Origin: Flaccisagitta enflata
Taxonomy: Eukaryota > Chaetognatha > Sagittoidea > Aphragmophora
Assembly: GCA_965153355.1 (NCBI GenBank)
Contig: OZ231128.1
Span: 45,818,001 to 45,882,000 of the forward strand
Reading direction: 5' to 3'
DNA length: 64,000 nt
The notes beneath the pieces are model-generated. The model saw only the letters and a program-made list of their open reading frames with translations, ran no database searches and was not told the DNA's origin. Below are positions 1-11,515 of the stretch, piece after piece (within the stretch, counting starts at the first letter, position 1; each line of letters begins with the position of its first letter). The position numbers and the translations under genes were made by a program.

Positions 1-32
<32 letters not shown>

Positions 33-48
33 AGAGAGAGAGAGAGAG
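1..48. repeat. (GA)n microsatellite
   Basis: Almost pure GA dinucleotides with one AAAAAG interruption. It runs off the left window edge, so the true length is unknown. Confidence 0.95.
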
Positions 49-187
49 CGGGCAAAAGAAATTAGTGAAAGGGGGAAGTTGAGAGAACAGATTGAGGGTA
101 AGAAATCCCCTAGAGAGAGAATGGACGAGGTGGTAAAAAAGCGAGGGAAAGAGAGGCACTTTGATTGACAGTGATAGCGTCATATGC

Positions 188-189
188 TT

Positions 190-249
<60 letters not shown>

Positions 250-256
250 TCTCTCA
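188..256. repeat. (CT)n microsatellite
   Basis: CT dinucleotides with two TTTC interruptions. Open frames through it are Leu-Ser repeats and have no coding value. Confidence 0.95.
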
Positions 257-325
257 ACGAAACATCAACCCTATTGTTTTCAGACCGTTTTCTTTGGTGG
301 ATGAAAATTTTTTTTCTCTTTCCAG

Positions 326-382
326 TCATGTGCGGGTGGGCAGGGTTAGGGGCCATTAGAATTTTTCAGCAGGAGCAGTGAG
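326..382 (+). mobile_element. Family A head fragment
   Basis: Contains the GCGGGTGGGCAGG core and the CAGGAGCAGTGAG motif seen in the full copy immediately downstream, but lacks the AACAAGG start and the tail. Read as a truncated family A copy or a local duplication of the head. Confidence 0.5.
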
Positions 383-392
383 ATCAAAGAGT

Positions 393-616
393 AACAAGGC
401 CGGATACACGGCTACCCTAGTCGCGTGCGGGTGGGCAGGAGCAGTGCTGGAGAAGGTCACCAGGGTGTCTGGGCAGGAGCCGTATGCTCAAAAAGCTCAA
501 AAACGCCGAAAAAGTAAAAAGGGGACTGACCGACCAACCGACCAACCGACCAACCAACCGACCAACCAACGGACCGACATAGCGGTGTAGAGTCGCAAGA
601 GCACGCGACTAAAAAA
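393..616 (+). mobile_element. Family A short interspersed element, full copy
   Basis: Starts AACAAGGCCGGATACACGGC, then GTGCGGGTGGGCAGGAGCAG, a second GGGCAGGAGC motif, AAACGCCGAAAAAGTAAAAA, a (GACC/AACC)n tetranucleotide tract, and a tail GTAGAGTCGC...GCGACT followed by six A. The same order recurs at 15666, 17352, 45037 and 53563 on this strand and inverted at 11391, 26697, 35137, 49738 and 51377. No protein is encoded. It looks like a non-autonomous, SINE-like element; the 3' stem-loop plus A run suggests an RNA intermediate. No tRNA A/B boxes were recognised, so its class is unproven. Confidence 0.75.
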
Positions 617-700
617 CAAAAAATGCGAATGACATACAAACCAATGAACCAACGGATGGACGGACAAAGTTGGGTGTACAGTTGCGTAACACGCAACAAA
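617..700 (+). mobile_element. Family A 3' tail fragment
   Basis: A GGAC-type tract, then the stem-loop GTTGCGTAACACGCAAC and five A. This is the tail of another A copy with G-T/A-C substituted stem bases relative to GTCGCG...CGCGAC, with pairing preserved. Confidence 0.65.
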
Positions 701-1228
701 AACAGGTCACCCAAGGGCAATATGTTGGCAGGGATACCCGTTGCCCTGCTTTGCATGTTGGTAATTGTGGGTGATGGTCAGCAGGGCAGCGGCCCCAGAG
801 GGGATTATGTCCTCTAGAACACAGGATGACTTATGCCTGATTCAGTAATTGGGTTTGTAAGGCCAGGATTTGAGCCTTGAGGCTGGGATTTGACCCTTGA
901 TGCTTGCATTAGAGCCTCGAGGCTGGTATTTGGTCTTCAGGCTGGGATTTGAACTACCGTGCTAGGATTTTAGCCTCCGGGCTATGATTTGAGCATCAAG
1001 GCTGGAATTTGAGCCGATAGGCTAGGATTTGAGTCTCCAGGCTGGGATTTGAGCCTTCAGGCCGGGATTTGAGCCTTCATTCTGGGATTTGAGTCCTTAT
1101 GCTGGTATTTTGGCTTCTAGACTGGGATCTAAGCCTTTAGGCTTGAATTTGAGCATCGAGGCTGGGGGAGGACAAACAAACGGACAAACAAATGAAAGGA
1201 CGAACAAATGAAAGTCCCCTGCCCGAAA
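701..1228 (+). mobile_element. Family C element with 20-bp minisatellite (copy 1)
   Basis: Begins AACAGGTCACCCAAGGGCAA, followed by a conserved block with ACCCGTTGCCCTGCTTTG, then GGGCAGCGGCCCC and GTCCTCTAGAACACAGG. The centre (about 861-1170) is some 15 imperfect tandem copies of a 20-bp unit resembling GGATTTGAGCCTTGAGGCTG. It closes with GGACAAACAAA-type repeats, AAAGTCCCCTGCCC and an A run. Other copies are at 2548, 16166, 20321 and 22534. No coding function is seen. Confidence 0.75.
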
Positions 1229-1255
1229 AAGAAAAAAAAAGGATAAATGGAGAAA

Positions 1256-1532
1256 AACAAGGCCAAGTTAGAGCAAAAATTGTGCCTCGCTTGATTAGGA
1301 ATTTGTGGAATGAATGAATGAATGAATGAATGAATGAATGAATGAATGAATGAACGAATGAATGTGGTAAAGCATGAAAAGTGATAGGAATGAAGAAAAA
1401 CGTCAGAATCAGTCGTTTTGCACATTTCAAATGTTTTCGTGACCAAACAACCAACCAACCAACTGACCAACCAACCGACCAACCAATCAACAGACATCAC
1501 CTGTTATAAAAGTGCGAGGAAGCACTTAAAAA
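1256..1532 (+). mobile_element. Family A variant with different head and tail stem
   Basis: Starts AACAAGGCCAAGTTAGAGCA, holds an (AATG)n array at about 1309-1366, then a (GACCAACC)n tract and a stem-loop with arms AAGTGC (1510-1515) and GCACTT (1522-1527) followed by AAAAA. The start, GACC tract and stem-loop/A-tail plan match family A, but the body and the stem sequence do not. Treated as a divergent subfamily. Confidence 0.5.
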
Positions 1533-2208
1533 GGAAAAGCAATTGACTGAAAGGAAATAATGAAAAGTCAGGAACATTGGTCACTGATGGGGGGAATATA
1601 GAAAAAATTGAAAAGAAAAATAGTATTGATTGAGAAAAAAGCTGAAGTCAGTCTTCGACTTTTTGACATATTCGGAAGAAACGGGTTTATTTTCTGAGGA
1701 AAGGCATCTCCACCGAGCGAATGAGGCCTCCAATGAAATTGATAGGGTAAGTAAATTTGATAATTCTCTTTCATTTGGTGCCAAGAGTGCTCTACGCAAA
1801 TATTTTTTGCGTTATGAATTTTTAAAGATTTATTTAATTTAAAAAATTCAAATTGAATTTTTTTTTATTTTTTATGATTTTCAGTAGGATCAATAACGGA
1901 GTGTATTTAAGTTTGTTTGAGCATGCAAATACAAGAAAACATGTTTATGAGCATTAGGGGGGTCGGTAGTAACCAACTTTCGAAATTCAACTCGGACATG
2001 TGTTCTGTCCATGCACAATCGCATATCTTGATTATGTTTGAAAGGAAAATGACTTGGGGCTTAATTATTTACAGTCGTGCCACACCCATCATGCCTACAG
2101 AAGGCACTAAGGAGCCCTAGAGTGTCTCATTAAGGTAAGCATAGAAAGATGTCAAATGTCGTAACAATAGCGTTGAATGAGAGACAAAATGACGTCCATA
2201 AGCTTGCG
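1533..2208. other. Unannotated AT-rich stretch
   Basis: Nothing recognised. Small open frames (for example about 1630-1842) have no known motif and AT-rich flanks. Confidence 0.6.
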
Positions 2209-2210
2209 TA

Positions 2211-2365
2211 CAGTTGAACCCCGCTCTAATGGACCCGCCTCTAATGGAATTTTATCTATAGCAGATGCCTATTGTTTGTCCCATCAGTTTGTTTTCTTTA
2301 TTTTCTTCATTGGACATAATACAATTTATTATTCTCCTGATATCCGTTGGAGTGGGATTTAACTG
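2211..2365. mobile_element. pogo/Tigger-like MITE, 155 bp
   Basis: Terminal inverted repeats CAGTTGAACCCCGCTCTAAT (left) and, reading the right end inverted, CAGTTAAATCCCACTCCAAC. A TA dinucleotide flanks both sides (2209-2210, 2366-2367). CAGT ends with a CCCCGCTCTAACGGA-like TIR and TA duplication are typical of pogo-type Tc1/mariner elements. The interior is too short for a transposase, so it is non-autonomous. Confidence 0.8.
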
Positions 2366-2547
2366 TAATTCTCTTTTTGGCGGTCCTTCCAATTTTGGAG
2401 GCGCCCAATTGCCAACGTTCCGTCAAGTAAGAAAACAATTTCTCCAATCAAAGATTGACCTTGGGGCTCAAAATCCTGGAAAAATAGTCACCGATCTTGA
2501 TGTGGCGAAAAACGTTCTGCGTGATGAAAGGCAAAGAATTACGAAGA

Positions 2548-3136
2548 AACAGGTCGCCCAAAGGCAATATATGGTCAGCGATACCCGTTGCCCTGCTTTG
2601 AGTGATTGTGAATTGGAGTGAGGGGAAGCAGGGCAGTTGCCCCGAAGGGAACGAAGTCCTGTAGAACACAGCGGGACTTTCGTTTGTCCTGCCTGAAGTG
2701 GATGAGATGCTATAGAAGGCTGATTGAAGGCCAAAGGTCTAAGAAGGCTGATGTAAGGCCTGAGAATGCCAATTGGAAGCTTGAGGCAGGAGAACAAAAA
2801 ATTGAGGCTTAGGTGGCTGATTTGAGGCCTGAGAGGCCAGGTTTAAGGCATGAGAATTTGGATTTGAGGTCTGAAAGGCCTAATTTGAGGTCTGAGAGGC
2901 CAGGTTTGAGGCCTGAGGGGTTGGATCTGAGGCCAGAATTAAGACCTGAGATGCTGGATTTGAGGCCTGAGAGGCTGGATTTGAGGCCTGAGAAGCCATA
3001 TTTGAGGCCTGAGAGGCCGGATTCGAGGCCTGAGGGGCCTGATGAGGGGGGGGAAACGAACAAACAAACGAATGAACGAACAAACAAACGAATGGTCAAA
3101 CGAACAAAAGTCCCTTCGGGGCTGCTGCCCAAAAAA
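2548..3136 (+). mobile_element. Family C element with 21-bp minisatellite (copy 2)
   Basis: Same plan as copy 1: AACAGGTCGCCCAAAGGCAA head, GGGCAG(T)TGCCCC, GTCCTGTAGAACACAG, then a minisatellite of about 21 bp (GGATTTGAGGCCTGAGAGGC-like) at about 2800-3040, an (AACAAACG)n tract, AAAAGTCCC and GGGGCTGCTGCCC followed by six A. Because 21 is a multiple of three the array stays open and encodes an LRPERPG-like heptad in one frame. I regard that as a consequence of the repeat, not a gene. Confidence 0.75.
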
Positions 3137-3139
3137 GGA

Positions 3140-3248
3140 AAGAATAGTCATCCAAGGATTGCACATGGTCAGCGGTACCCGATGACCTGCTTGGAGTGAT
3201 TAGCTGAAGAAGCTGAGTGGGAGCAGGGCAGCGGCCCCAAAGGGCCGA
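3140..3248 (+). mobile_element. Family C 5' fragment
   Basis: Contains CATCCAAGGATTGCACATGG, GGTCAGCGGTACCCGATGAC and GGGCAGCGGCCCC, matching the head of family C, then passes directly into the satellite spacer at 3249. Confidence 0.6.
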
Positions 3249-6200
3249 TGTCTATGGAAAGCTTATACCTTACATACACCATAGGTCCGTTTCTTCCAGC
3301 GATTTTTGGCTATGACAAGCCGTTTAGGAGATACTGCCCCAAAAAGGTTTCCTGCCCATTGTCTTGACTTTTTGGTTGACTGGAACCAAAATGGTTGACC
3401 AGGACCAAAACAAGCATGAATCTACTTTCTCAAGTGAGAATGGTTGACTGGAACCGAAATGGTTGACCAGGACCAAAATAAGCTTGAGTCTACTTTCTTA
3501 AGAGACATAAGGGGTTGTTGCATTGGGCGTATTATCTAGATATCATCGAGATATTCCCTATGTAATATCTCGATAATCTTCCCAATGCGACAAACCCTAA
3601 TGGTTGACTGAAACCAAAATGGTTGACCAGGACCAAAATAAGCTTGAATATACCTTCTCAAGTAAGAATGGTTGACTGGAACCAAAATGGTTGACTAGGA
3701 CCAAAAAAAAGCTAGAATCTACTTCTTCATGAGAGAATGGTTGACTGGAACCAAAATGGTTGACTGGGACCAAAATAAAGTTGAATCTACTGTCCTTATT
3801 GAGAATGGTTGACTGAAACCAAAATGGTTGACTAGGACCAAAATAAGGTTGAATCTACTTTCTTAAGAATCAATGGTTGACTTAAACCAAAATGGTTGAC
3901 CAGGACCAAAATAAGCTTTAATCTACTTACTCAAGTGAGAATGGTTGACTGGAACCAAAATGGTTGACTAGGACCCAAAAAAAACTTGAATATACTTCTT
4001 TGAGATAGAATAGTTGACTGGGACCAAAATTGTTGACTGGGACCAAAATTAGCTTGAACCTATGATCTTAAGAGAGTATAGTTGACTGGAACCAAAATGG
4101 TTGACCAGGACCAAAATAAGCTTGAATCTACTGTCTATATTGAAATGGTTGGCTGGAACCAAAATGGTTGACTAGGACCAAAATAATCCTGAATCTACTT
4201 TCTTGAGAGAGAATGGTTGACTGGAACCAAAATGGTTGACTGGGACCAAAATTAGCTTGAACCTATGATCTTAAGAGAGTATGGTTGACTGAAACCAAAA
4301 TGATTGACCAGGACCAAAATAAGCTCCAACCTAAGATCTTAAGAGAGAATGGTTGACTGGAACCAAAATGGTTGACTGGGACCAAAATAAGATTGAATCT
4401 ACTACCTTGAGAGAGAATGGTTGACTGGAACCAAAATGGTTGACTGGGACCAAAATTAGCTCCAACCTAAGATCTTTAGAGGGAATGGTTGACTGGAACC
4501 AAAATGGTTGACTGGGACCAAAATAAGATCGAATCTACTTACTTGAGAGATAATGGTTGACTGGAACCAAAATGGTTGACTGGGACCAAAAAAAAATTGA
4601 ATCTGCTCCCCTAAGTGAGGCTGGTTGACTGGAACCAAAATGGTTGACTGGGACCAAAAAAAGGTTGAATCTTGTTCTTTGAGAGAGTATGGTTGACTGA
4701 AACCAAAATGGTTGACTAGGACCAAAATAAGCTCCAATCTACTTTCTTGAGACAGAATGGTTGACTGGAAGCAAAATGGTTGACTGGGACCAAAAAAAGC
4801 TCAAACCTAAGATCTTAAGATACTAGTTTTCACAAAAGTATATGGTGCAATATGTCTATGGAAAGCTTATACCTTACATACACCATAGGTCCGTTTCTTC
4901 CAGCGATTTCCGGCTACGACGAGCGGTTTAGGAGATACTGCCCCAAAAAAGTTTCCTGCCCACATTCTTGATTTTTTGGTGGAGTAAAACCAAAATGGTT
5001 GACTGGGACCAAAATAAGATCGAATCTACTACCTTGAGAGAGAATGGTTGACTGGAACCAAAATGGTTGACTGGGACCAAAATTAGCTCAAGCCTAAGAT
5101 CTTTAGAGGGAATGGTTGACTGGAACCAAAATGGTTGACTGGGACCAAAATAAGATCGAATCTACTTCCTTGAGAGATAATGGTTGACCAGGACCAAAAA
5201 AAGGTTGAATCTTGTTCTTTGAGAGAGTATGGTTGACTGGAACCAAAATGGTTGACTAGGACCAAAATAAGCTCAAATCCACTTTCTTGAGACACAATGG
5301 TTGACTGGAACCAAAATGGTTGACTGGGACCAAAACAACCTCAAATCTACTTTCTTGAGAGAGAATGGTTGACTGGAACCAAAATGGTTGACTAGGACCA
5401 AAATAAGCTCCAACCTAAGATCTTAAGAGAGAATGGTTGACTGGAACCAAAATGGTTGACTGGGACCAAAATAAGATCGAATCTACTACCTTGAGAGAGA
5501 ATGGTTGACTGGAACCAAAATGGTTGACTGGGACCAAAAAAAGGTTGAATCTTGTTCTTTGAGAGAATATGGTTGACTGAAACCAAAATGGTTGACTAGG
5601 ACCAAAATAAGCTCCAATCTACTTTCTTGAGACAGAATGGTTGACTGGAACCAAAATGGTTGACTGGGACCAAAAAAAGCTCAAACCTAAGATCTTAAGA
5701 TACTAGTTTTCACAAAAGTATATGGTGCGATATGTCTATGGAAAGCTCATACCCTACATACACCATAGGTCCGTTTCTTCCAGCGATTTTTGGCTACAAC
5801 AAGCGGTTTAGGAGATACAGCCCCAAAAAAGTTTCCTGCCCACATTCTTGATTTTTTGGTGAAGTAAAACCAAAATGGTTGACTGGGACCAAAATAAGAT
5901 CGAATCTACTTCCTTGAGAGAGAATGGTTGACTGGAACCAAAATGACTGACTGGGACCAAATAAGCTCCAACCTGAGATCTTTACAAGGACTGGTTGACT
6001 GGAACCATAATGGTTGACCAGGACCAAAAAAGGTTGAATTCTACTTTCTTGAGAGAGTATGGTTGACTGGAACCAAAATGGTTGACTAGGACAAAAAAAA
6101 GGTTGAATCTTGTTCTTTCTTGACAATGCTGACTGAACCAAAATGGTTGATCACCAAAACAACCTCAAATCTACTTTCTTGAGAGAGAATGGTTGACTGG

Positions 6201-9200
6201 AACCAAAATGGTTGACTAGGACCAAAATAAGCTCCAACCTAAGATCTTAAGAGAGAATGGTTGACTGGAACCAAAATGGTTGACTGGGACCAAAATAAGA
6301 TCGAATCTACTTCCTTGAGAGATAATGGTTGACTGGAACCAAAATGGTTGACTGGGACCAAAATAAGATCGAATCTACTTTCTTGAGAGATAATGGTTGA
6401 CTGGAACCAAAATGGTTGACTGGGACCAAAATTAGCTCCAACCTAAGATCTTTAGAGGTTATGGTTGACTGGAACCAAAATTGTTGACTGGGACCAAAAT
6501 AAGATCGAATCTACTTCCTTGAGAGATAATGGTTGACTGGAACCAAAATGGTTGACTGGGACCAAAAAAAAATTGAATCTGCTCCCCTAAGTGAGGCTGG
6601 TTGACTGGAACCAAAATGGTTGACTGGGACCAAAAAAAGGTTGAATCTTGTTCTTTGAGAGAGTATGGTTGACTGAAACCAAAATGGTTGACTAGGACCA
6701 AAATAAGCTCCAATCTACTTTCTTGAGACAGAATGGTTGACTGGAACCAAAATGGTTGACTGGGACCAAAAAAAGCTCAAACCTAAGATCTTAAGATACT
6801 AGTTTTCACAAAAGTATATGGTGCGATATGTCTATGGAAAGCTTATACCTTACATATACCATAGGTCCGTTTCTTCCAGCGATTTTTGGCTACGACGAGC
6901 GGTTTAGGAGATACTGCCCCTAAAAGGTTTCCTGCCCACATTCTTGATTTTTTGGTTGACTAAAACCAAAATGGTTGACTGGGACCAAAATAAGATCGAA
7001 TCTACTACCTTGAGAGGGAATGGTTGACTGGAACCAAAATGGTTGACTGGGACCAAAATAAGATCGAATCTACTTCCTTGAGAGATAATGGTTGACTGGA
7101 ACCAAAATGGTTGACCAGGACCAAAAAAAGGTTGAATCTTGTTCTTTGAGAGAGTATGGTTGACTGGAACCAAAATGGTTGACTAGGACCAAAATAAGCT
7201 CAAATCTACTTTCTTGAGACACAATGGTTGACTGGAACCAAAATGGTTGACTGGGACCAAAACAACCTCAAATCTACTTTCTTGAGAGAGAATGGTTGAC
7301 TGGAACCAAAATGGTTGACTAGGACCAAAATAAGCTCCAACCTAAGATCTTAAGAGAGAATGGTTGACTGGAACCAAAATGGTTGACTGGGACCAAAATA
7401 AGATCGAATCTACTTCCTTGAGAGATAATGGTTGACTGGAACCAAAATGGTTGACTGGGACCAAAATAAGATCGAATCTACTTCCTTGAGAGATAATGGT
7501 TGACTGGAACCAAAATGGTTGACTGGGACCAAAAAAAAATTGAATCTGCTCCCCTAAGTGAGGCTGGTTGACTGGAACCAAAATGGTTGACTGGGACCAA
7601 AAAAAGGTTGAATCTTGTTCTTTGAGAGAGTATGGTTGACTGAAACCAAAATGGTTGACTAGGACCAAAAAAAGCTCCAATCTACTTTCTTGAGACAGAA
7701 TGGTTGACTGGAACCAAAATGGTTGACTGGGACCAAAATAAGATTGAATCTACTTCCTTGAGAAAGAATGGTTGACTGGAACCAAAATGGTTGACTGGGA
7801 CCAAAAAAAGCTCAAACCTAAGATCTTAAGATACTAGTTTTCACAAAAGTATATGGTGCGATATGTCTATGGAAAGCTTATACCTTACATACACCATAGG
7901 TCCGTTTCTTCCAGCGATTTTTGGCTACGACGAGCGGTTTAGGAGATACTGCCCCAATAAGGTTTCCTGCCCACATTCTTGATTTTTTGGTTGACTAAAA
8001 CCAAAATGGTTGACTGGGACCAAAATAAGATCGAATCTACTACCTTGACAGAGAATGGTTGACTGGAACCAAAATGGTTGACTGGGACCAAAATTAGCTC
8101 AAGCCTAAGATCTTTAGAGGGAATGGTTGACTGGAACCAAAATGGTTGACTGGGACCAAAATAAGATCGAATCTACTTCCTTGAGAGATAATGGTTGACT
8201 GGAACCAAAATGGTTGACCAGGACCAAAAAAAGGTTGAATCTTGTTCTTTGAGAGAGTATGGTTGACTGGAACCAAAATGGTTGACTAGGACCAAAATAA
8301 GCTCAAATCTACTTTCTTGAGACACAATGGTTGACTGGAACCAAAATGGTTGACTGGGACCGAAACAACCTCAAATCTACTTTCTTGAGAAAGAATGGTT
8401 GACTGGAACCAAAATGGTTGACTAGGACCAAAATAAGCTCCAACCTAAGATCTTAAGAGAGAATGGTTGACTGGAACCAAAATGGTTGACTGGGACCAAA
8501 ATAAGATCGAATCTACTACCTTGAGAGAGAATGGTTGACTGGAACCAAAATGGTTGACTGGGACCAAAATTAGCTCCAACCTAAAATCTTTAGAGGGAAT
8601 GGTTGAATGGAACCAAAATGGTTGACTGGGACCAAAATAAGATCGAATCTACTTCCTTGAGAGATAATGGTTGACTGGAACCTAAATGGTTGACTGGGAC
8701 CAAAAAAAAATTGAATCTGCTCCCCTAAGTGAGGATGGTTGACTGGAACCAAAATGGTTGACTGGGACCAAAAAAAGGTTGAATCTTTTTCTTTGAGAAA
8801 GTATGGTTGACTGAAACCAAAATGGTTGACTGGGACCAAAATAAGCTCCAATCTACTTTCTTGAGACAGAATGGTTGACTGGAACCAAAATGGTTGACTG
8901 GGACCAAAAAAAGCTCAAACCTAAGATCTTAAGATACTAGTTTTCACAAAAGTATATGGTGCGATATGTCTATGGAAAGCTTATACCTTACATACACCAT
9001 AGGTCTGTTTCTTCCAGCGATTTTTGGCTACGACGAGCAGTTTAGGAGATACTGCCCCAAAAAGGTTTCCTGCCCACATTCTTGATTTTTTGGTTGACTA
9101 AAACCAAAATGGTTGACTGGGACCAAAATAAGATCGAATCTACTACCTTGAGAGAGAATGGTTGACTGGAACCAAAATGGTTGACTGGGACCAAAATTAG

Positions 9201-10660
9201 CTCAAGCCTAAGATCTTTAGAGGGAATGGTTGACTGGAACCAAAATGGTTGACTGGGACCAAAATAATATCGAATCTACTTCCTTGAGAGATAATGGTTG
9301 ACTGGAACCAAAATGGTTGACCAGGACCAAAATTAGCTCAAACCTAAGATCTTTAGAGGGAATGGTTGACTGGAACCAAAATGGTTGACTGGGACCAAAA
9401 TAAGATCGAATTTACTTCCTTGAGACACAATGGTTGACTGGAACCAAAATGGTTGACTGGAACCAAAATGGTTGACCAGGACCAAAAAAAGGTTGAATCT
9501 TGTTCTTTAAGAGAGTATGGTTGACTGGAACCAAAATGGTTGACTAGGACCAAAGTAAGCTCAAATCTACTTTCTTGAGACACAATGGTTGACTGGAACC
9601 AAAATGGTTGACTGGGACCAAAACAACCTCAAATCTACTTTCTTGAGAGAGAATGGTTGACTGGAACCAAAATGGTTGACTAGGACCTAAATAAGCTCCA
9701 ACCTAAGATCTTAAGAGAGAATGGTTGACTGGAACCAAAATGGTTGACTGGGACCAAAATAAGATCGAATCTACTACCTTGAGAGAGAATGGTTGACTGG
9801 AACCAAAATGGTTGACTGGGACCAAAAAAAGGTTGAATCTTGTTCTTTGAGAGAGTATGGTTGACTGAAACCAAAATGGTTGACTAGGACCAAAATAAGC
9901 TCCAATCTACTTTCTTGAGACAGAATGGTTGACTGGAACCAAAATGGTTGACTGGGACCAAAATCAGCTTCAACCTAAGATCTTAAGAGAGAATGGTTGA
10001 CTGGAACCAAAATGGTTGACTAGGACCAAAAAAAACTCAAATCTACTTTCTTGAGACACAATGGTTGACTGGAACCAAAATGGTTGACTGGGACCAAAAT
10101 AGCTCCAACCTAAGATCTTTAGAGGGAATGGTTGACTGAAACCAAAATGGTTGACAGGGACCAAAAATAGCTTCAACCTAAGCTCTTTAGAGGGATTGGT
10201 TGACTGGAACCAAAATGGTTGACTAGGACCAAAATAAGCTCCAATCTACTTTTTTGAGACACAATGGTTGACTGGAACCAAAATGGTTGTCCAGGACCAA
10301 AATAAGCTTGAATCTACTCTCTTGAGAGAGAATGGTTGACTGGAACCAAAATGGTTGACTAGGACCAAAAAAAGGTTGAATCTTGTTCTTTGAGAGAGTA
10401 TGGTTGACTGGAACCAAAATGGTTGACCAGGACCAAAATAAGCTCGAATCTACTCTCTTGAGAGAGAATGGTTGACTGGAACCAAAATGGTTGACTGGGA
10501 CCAAAATCAGCTTCAACCTAAGATCTTAAGAGAGAATGGTTGACTGGAACCAAAATGGTTGACTAGGACCAAAATAAGCTTGAACCTGCTCCCATAAGTG
10601 AGAATGGTTGACTCGAACCAAAATGGTTGACTGGGATCAATATGTGCTCAGACCTCCTTT
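3249..10660. repeat. 68-bp satellite block with ~160-bp spacer modules
   Basis: Roughly one hundred units of about 68 bp. Each unit is two near-identical 19-bp cores, ATGGTTGACTGGAACCAAA and ATGGTTGACTGGGACCAAA, plus a ~30-bp variable linker such as AGATCGAATCTACTTCCTTG or GGTTGAATCTTGTTCTTTG. Six spacer copies (TGTCTATGGAAAGCTTATAC ... ending in a poly-A/T stretch before TTGACT) start at about 3249, 4853, 5733, 6829, 7864 and 8967. Linker variants recur in the same order between spacers, so blocks of ~0.9-1.1 kb were amplified as higher-order units; the first interval is ~1.6 kb. Minus-strand frames rich in SQPF and ILVPVNH come from the repeat and are not genes. Confidence 0.93.
3511..3597. 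mobile_element. Harbinger-like hairpin MITE, 87 bp
   Basis: Sits inside one satellite unit. The left arm GGGGTTGTTGCATTGGGCGT pairs with the inverted right arm GGGTTTGTCGCATTGGGAAG, and both continue through ATTATCTAGATAT / ATTATCGAGATAT. TAA lies on both sides (3508-3510, 3598-3600). GGGGTTGTT ends with a TAA duplication fit the PIF/Harbinger Tourist-like pattern. Flanking satellite sequence resumes exactly after it. Confidence 0.75.
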
Positions 10661-10799
10661 TTTAACGAATAATGGTAAAATGGTTGACTGAGGCCAAAAT
10701 GGTTGACCAGACAACACAATATGTCAAAAGTGTTGTTCTGAGGTTGGTTCAAAAAACCATGGTTGACTGGCAATGGTTGACTAGATGTCCCTTGCCAAA

Positions 10800-10936
10800 A
10801 AATAGTCGCAATAGCGTTAGACATGCTTCGTTGTTTGATAATAAAACAGAATATTGAGTTTCATGATAACAGTCCCCTCTCTTTAATGGTCAAAAATATC
10901 TAGTTTCATCAAGACCGTTATCCCAAGGTCCCACTG
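10800..10936. mobile_element. pogo-like right end fragment
   Basis: Ends AACGG...TCCCAAGGTCCCACTG followed by TA, the inverted form of a CAGTGGGACCTTGGGATAAC terminus. I find no matching left terminus nearby, so the element is truncated or its other half lies beyond the satellite. The left boundary is uncertain. Confidence 0.45.
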
Positions 10937-11390
10937 TACTATCCCTACCAGGATGTCTGCGACTGTGGCCCTGTATTGGACTTGTTTTTATTCAGTACTC
11001 ACAAAGCCTTTTCCAAGCAATGAATATCCGATGATGTGTAATGGTGTTAGTGCACAGATCTTTCTTTCTCTTGTCGCCCGTTCTCATCAAATAAACATTT
11101 GAATGCAATTTTATAATCACAACTGGGAGCATTGTATTCTTTTTATCATAGTGGGCTTAATTAGGGATTGATTATGTTGCATCGAAAAGACCAGGCTGAT
11201 GGACAAATCAACTGAGGGATGGTAACATATAGAGTAGGGTGTGCTTTCTTCACTATGATCTTTCACAAACCATTCCAACAGCAGGAAGTGCCATCATTCA
11301 TTGTAATAATGAGATTTGCCAAGCCCTCTCCAATGAACACAAGATTCAATAGAAAACATTTTAGGGCAAATTTGGACGTTGGCTATTGAG
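10937..11390. other. Unannotated stretch
   Basis: Unique-looking sequence of mixed composition. I see no repeat, RNA gene or convincing exon. Confidence 0.6.
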
Positions 11391-11515
11391 CATTTTTTGG
11401 CATTTTTGGGCGTCTTTTGCATTACTGCTGCTGCCCAAATGCTTGATTTAGCATGTTTCCTCACTGCCCCTGCCCACCCACAATGGACTTTGGTAGCCTT
11501 GTATCTGGCCTTGTT
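11391..11515 (-). mobile_element. Family A head fragment, inverted
   Basis: On the minus strand it begins AACAAGGCCAGATACAAGGC and includes GTGGGTGGGCAGGGGCAGTG, a second GGGCAGCAGCAGTAATG and AAAACGCCCAAAAATGCC. The GACC tract and stem-loop tail are absent. Confidence 0.65.

Noticed and set aside
393-616. Helitron end for family A (hairpin followed by CTAA)
   Set aside because: CTAA overlaps the stem instead of lying ~10 nt after it, the other end is AACAAGG rather than TC, and the 51.4-kb locus suggests a duplication. Not fully excluded.
393-616. Conserved small protein NKAGYTAT.VACGWAGA in family A
   Set aside because: The residues recur because the DNA head recurs; frames have no common start or stop and heads also change by indels.
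2813-3199. 128-codon frame with LRPERPG-like heptads
   Set aside because: Product of the 21-bp minisatellite of family C; other copies have 20-bp units and lose the frame.
4456-10516. Minus-strand frames of 60-115 codons rich in ILVPVNH, SQPF and FFGPSQPF
   Set aside because: They follow the 68-bp satellite unit and break with linker indels; 68 is not a multiple of three, so no stable repeat protein results.
3249-10660. CRISPR-like array or plant W-box (TTGAC) enhancer cluster
   Set aside because: Units are tandem and linkers are recurrent types, not unique spacers; the host is eukaryotic, and TTGAC in a satellite is no evidence of WRKY binding.
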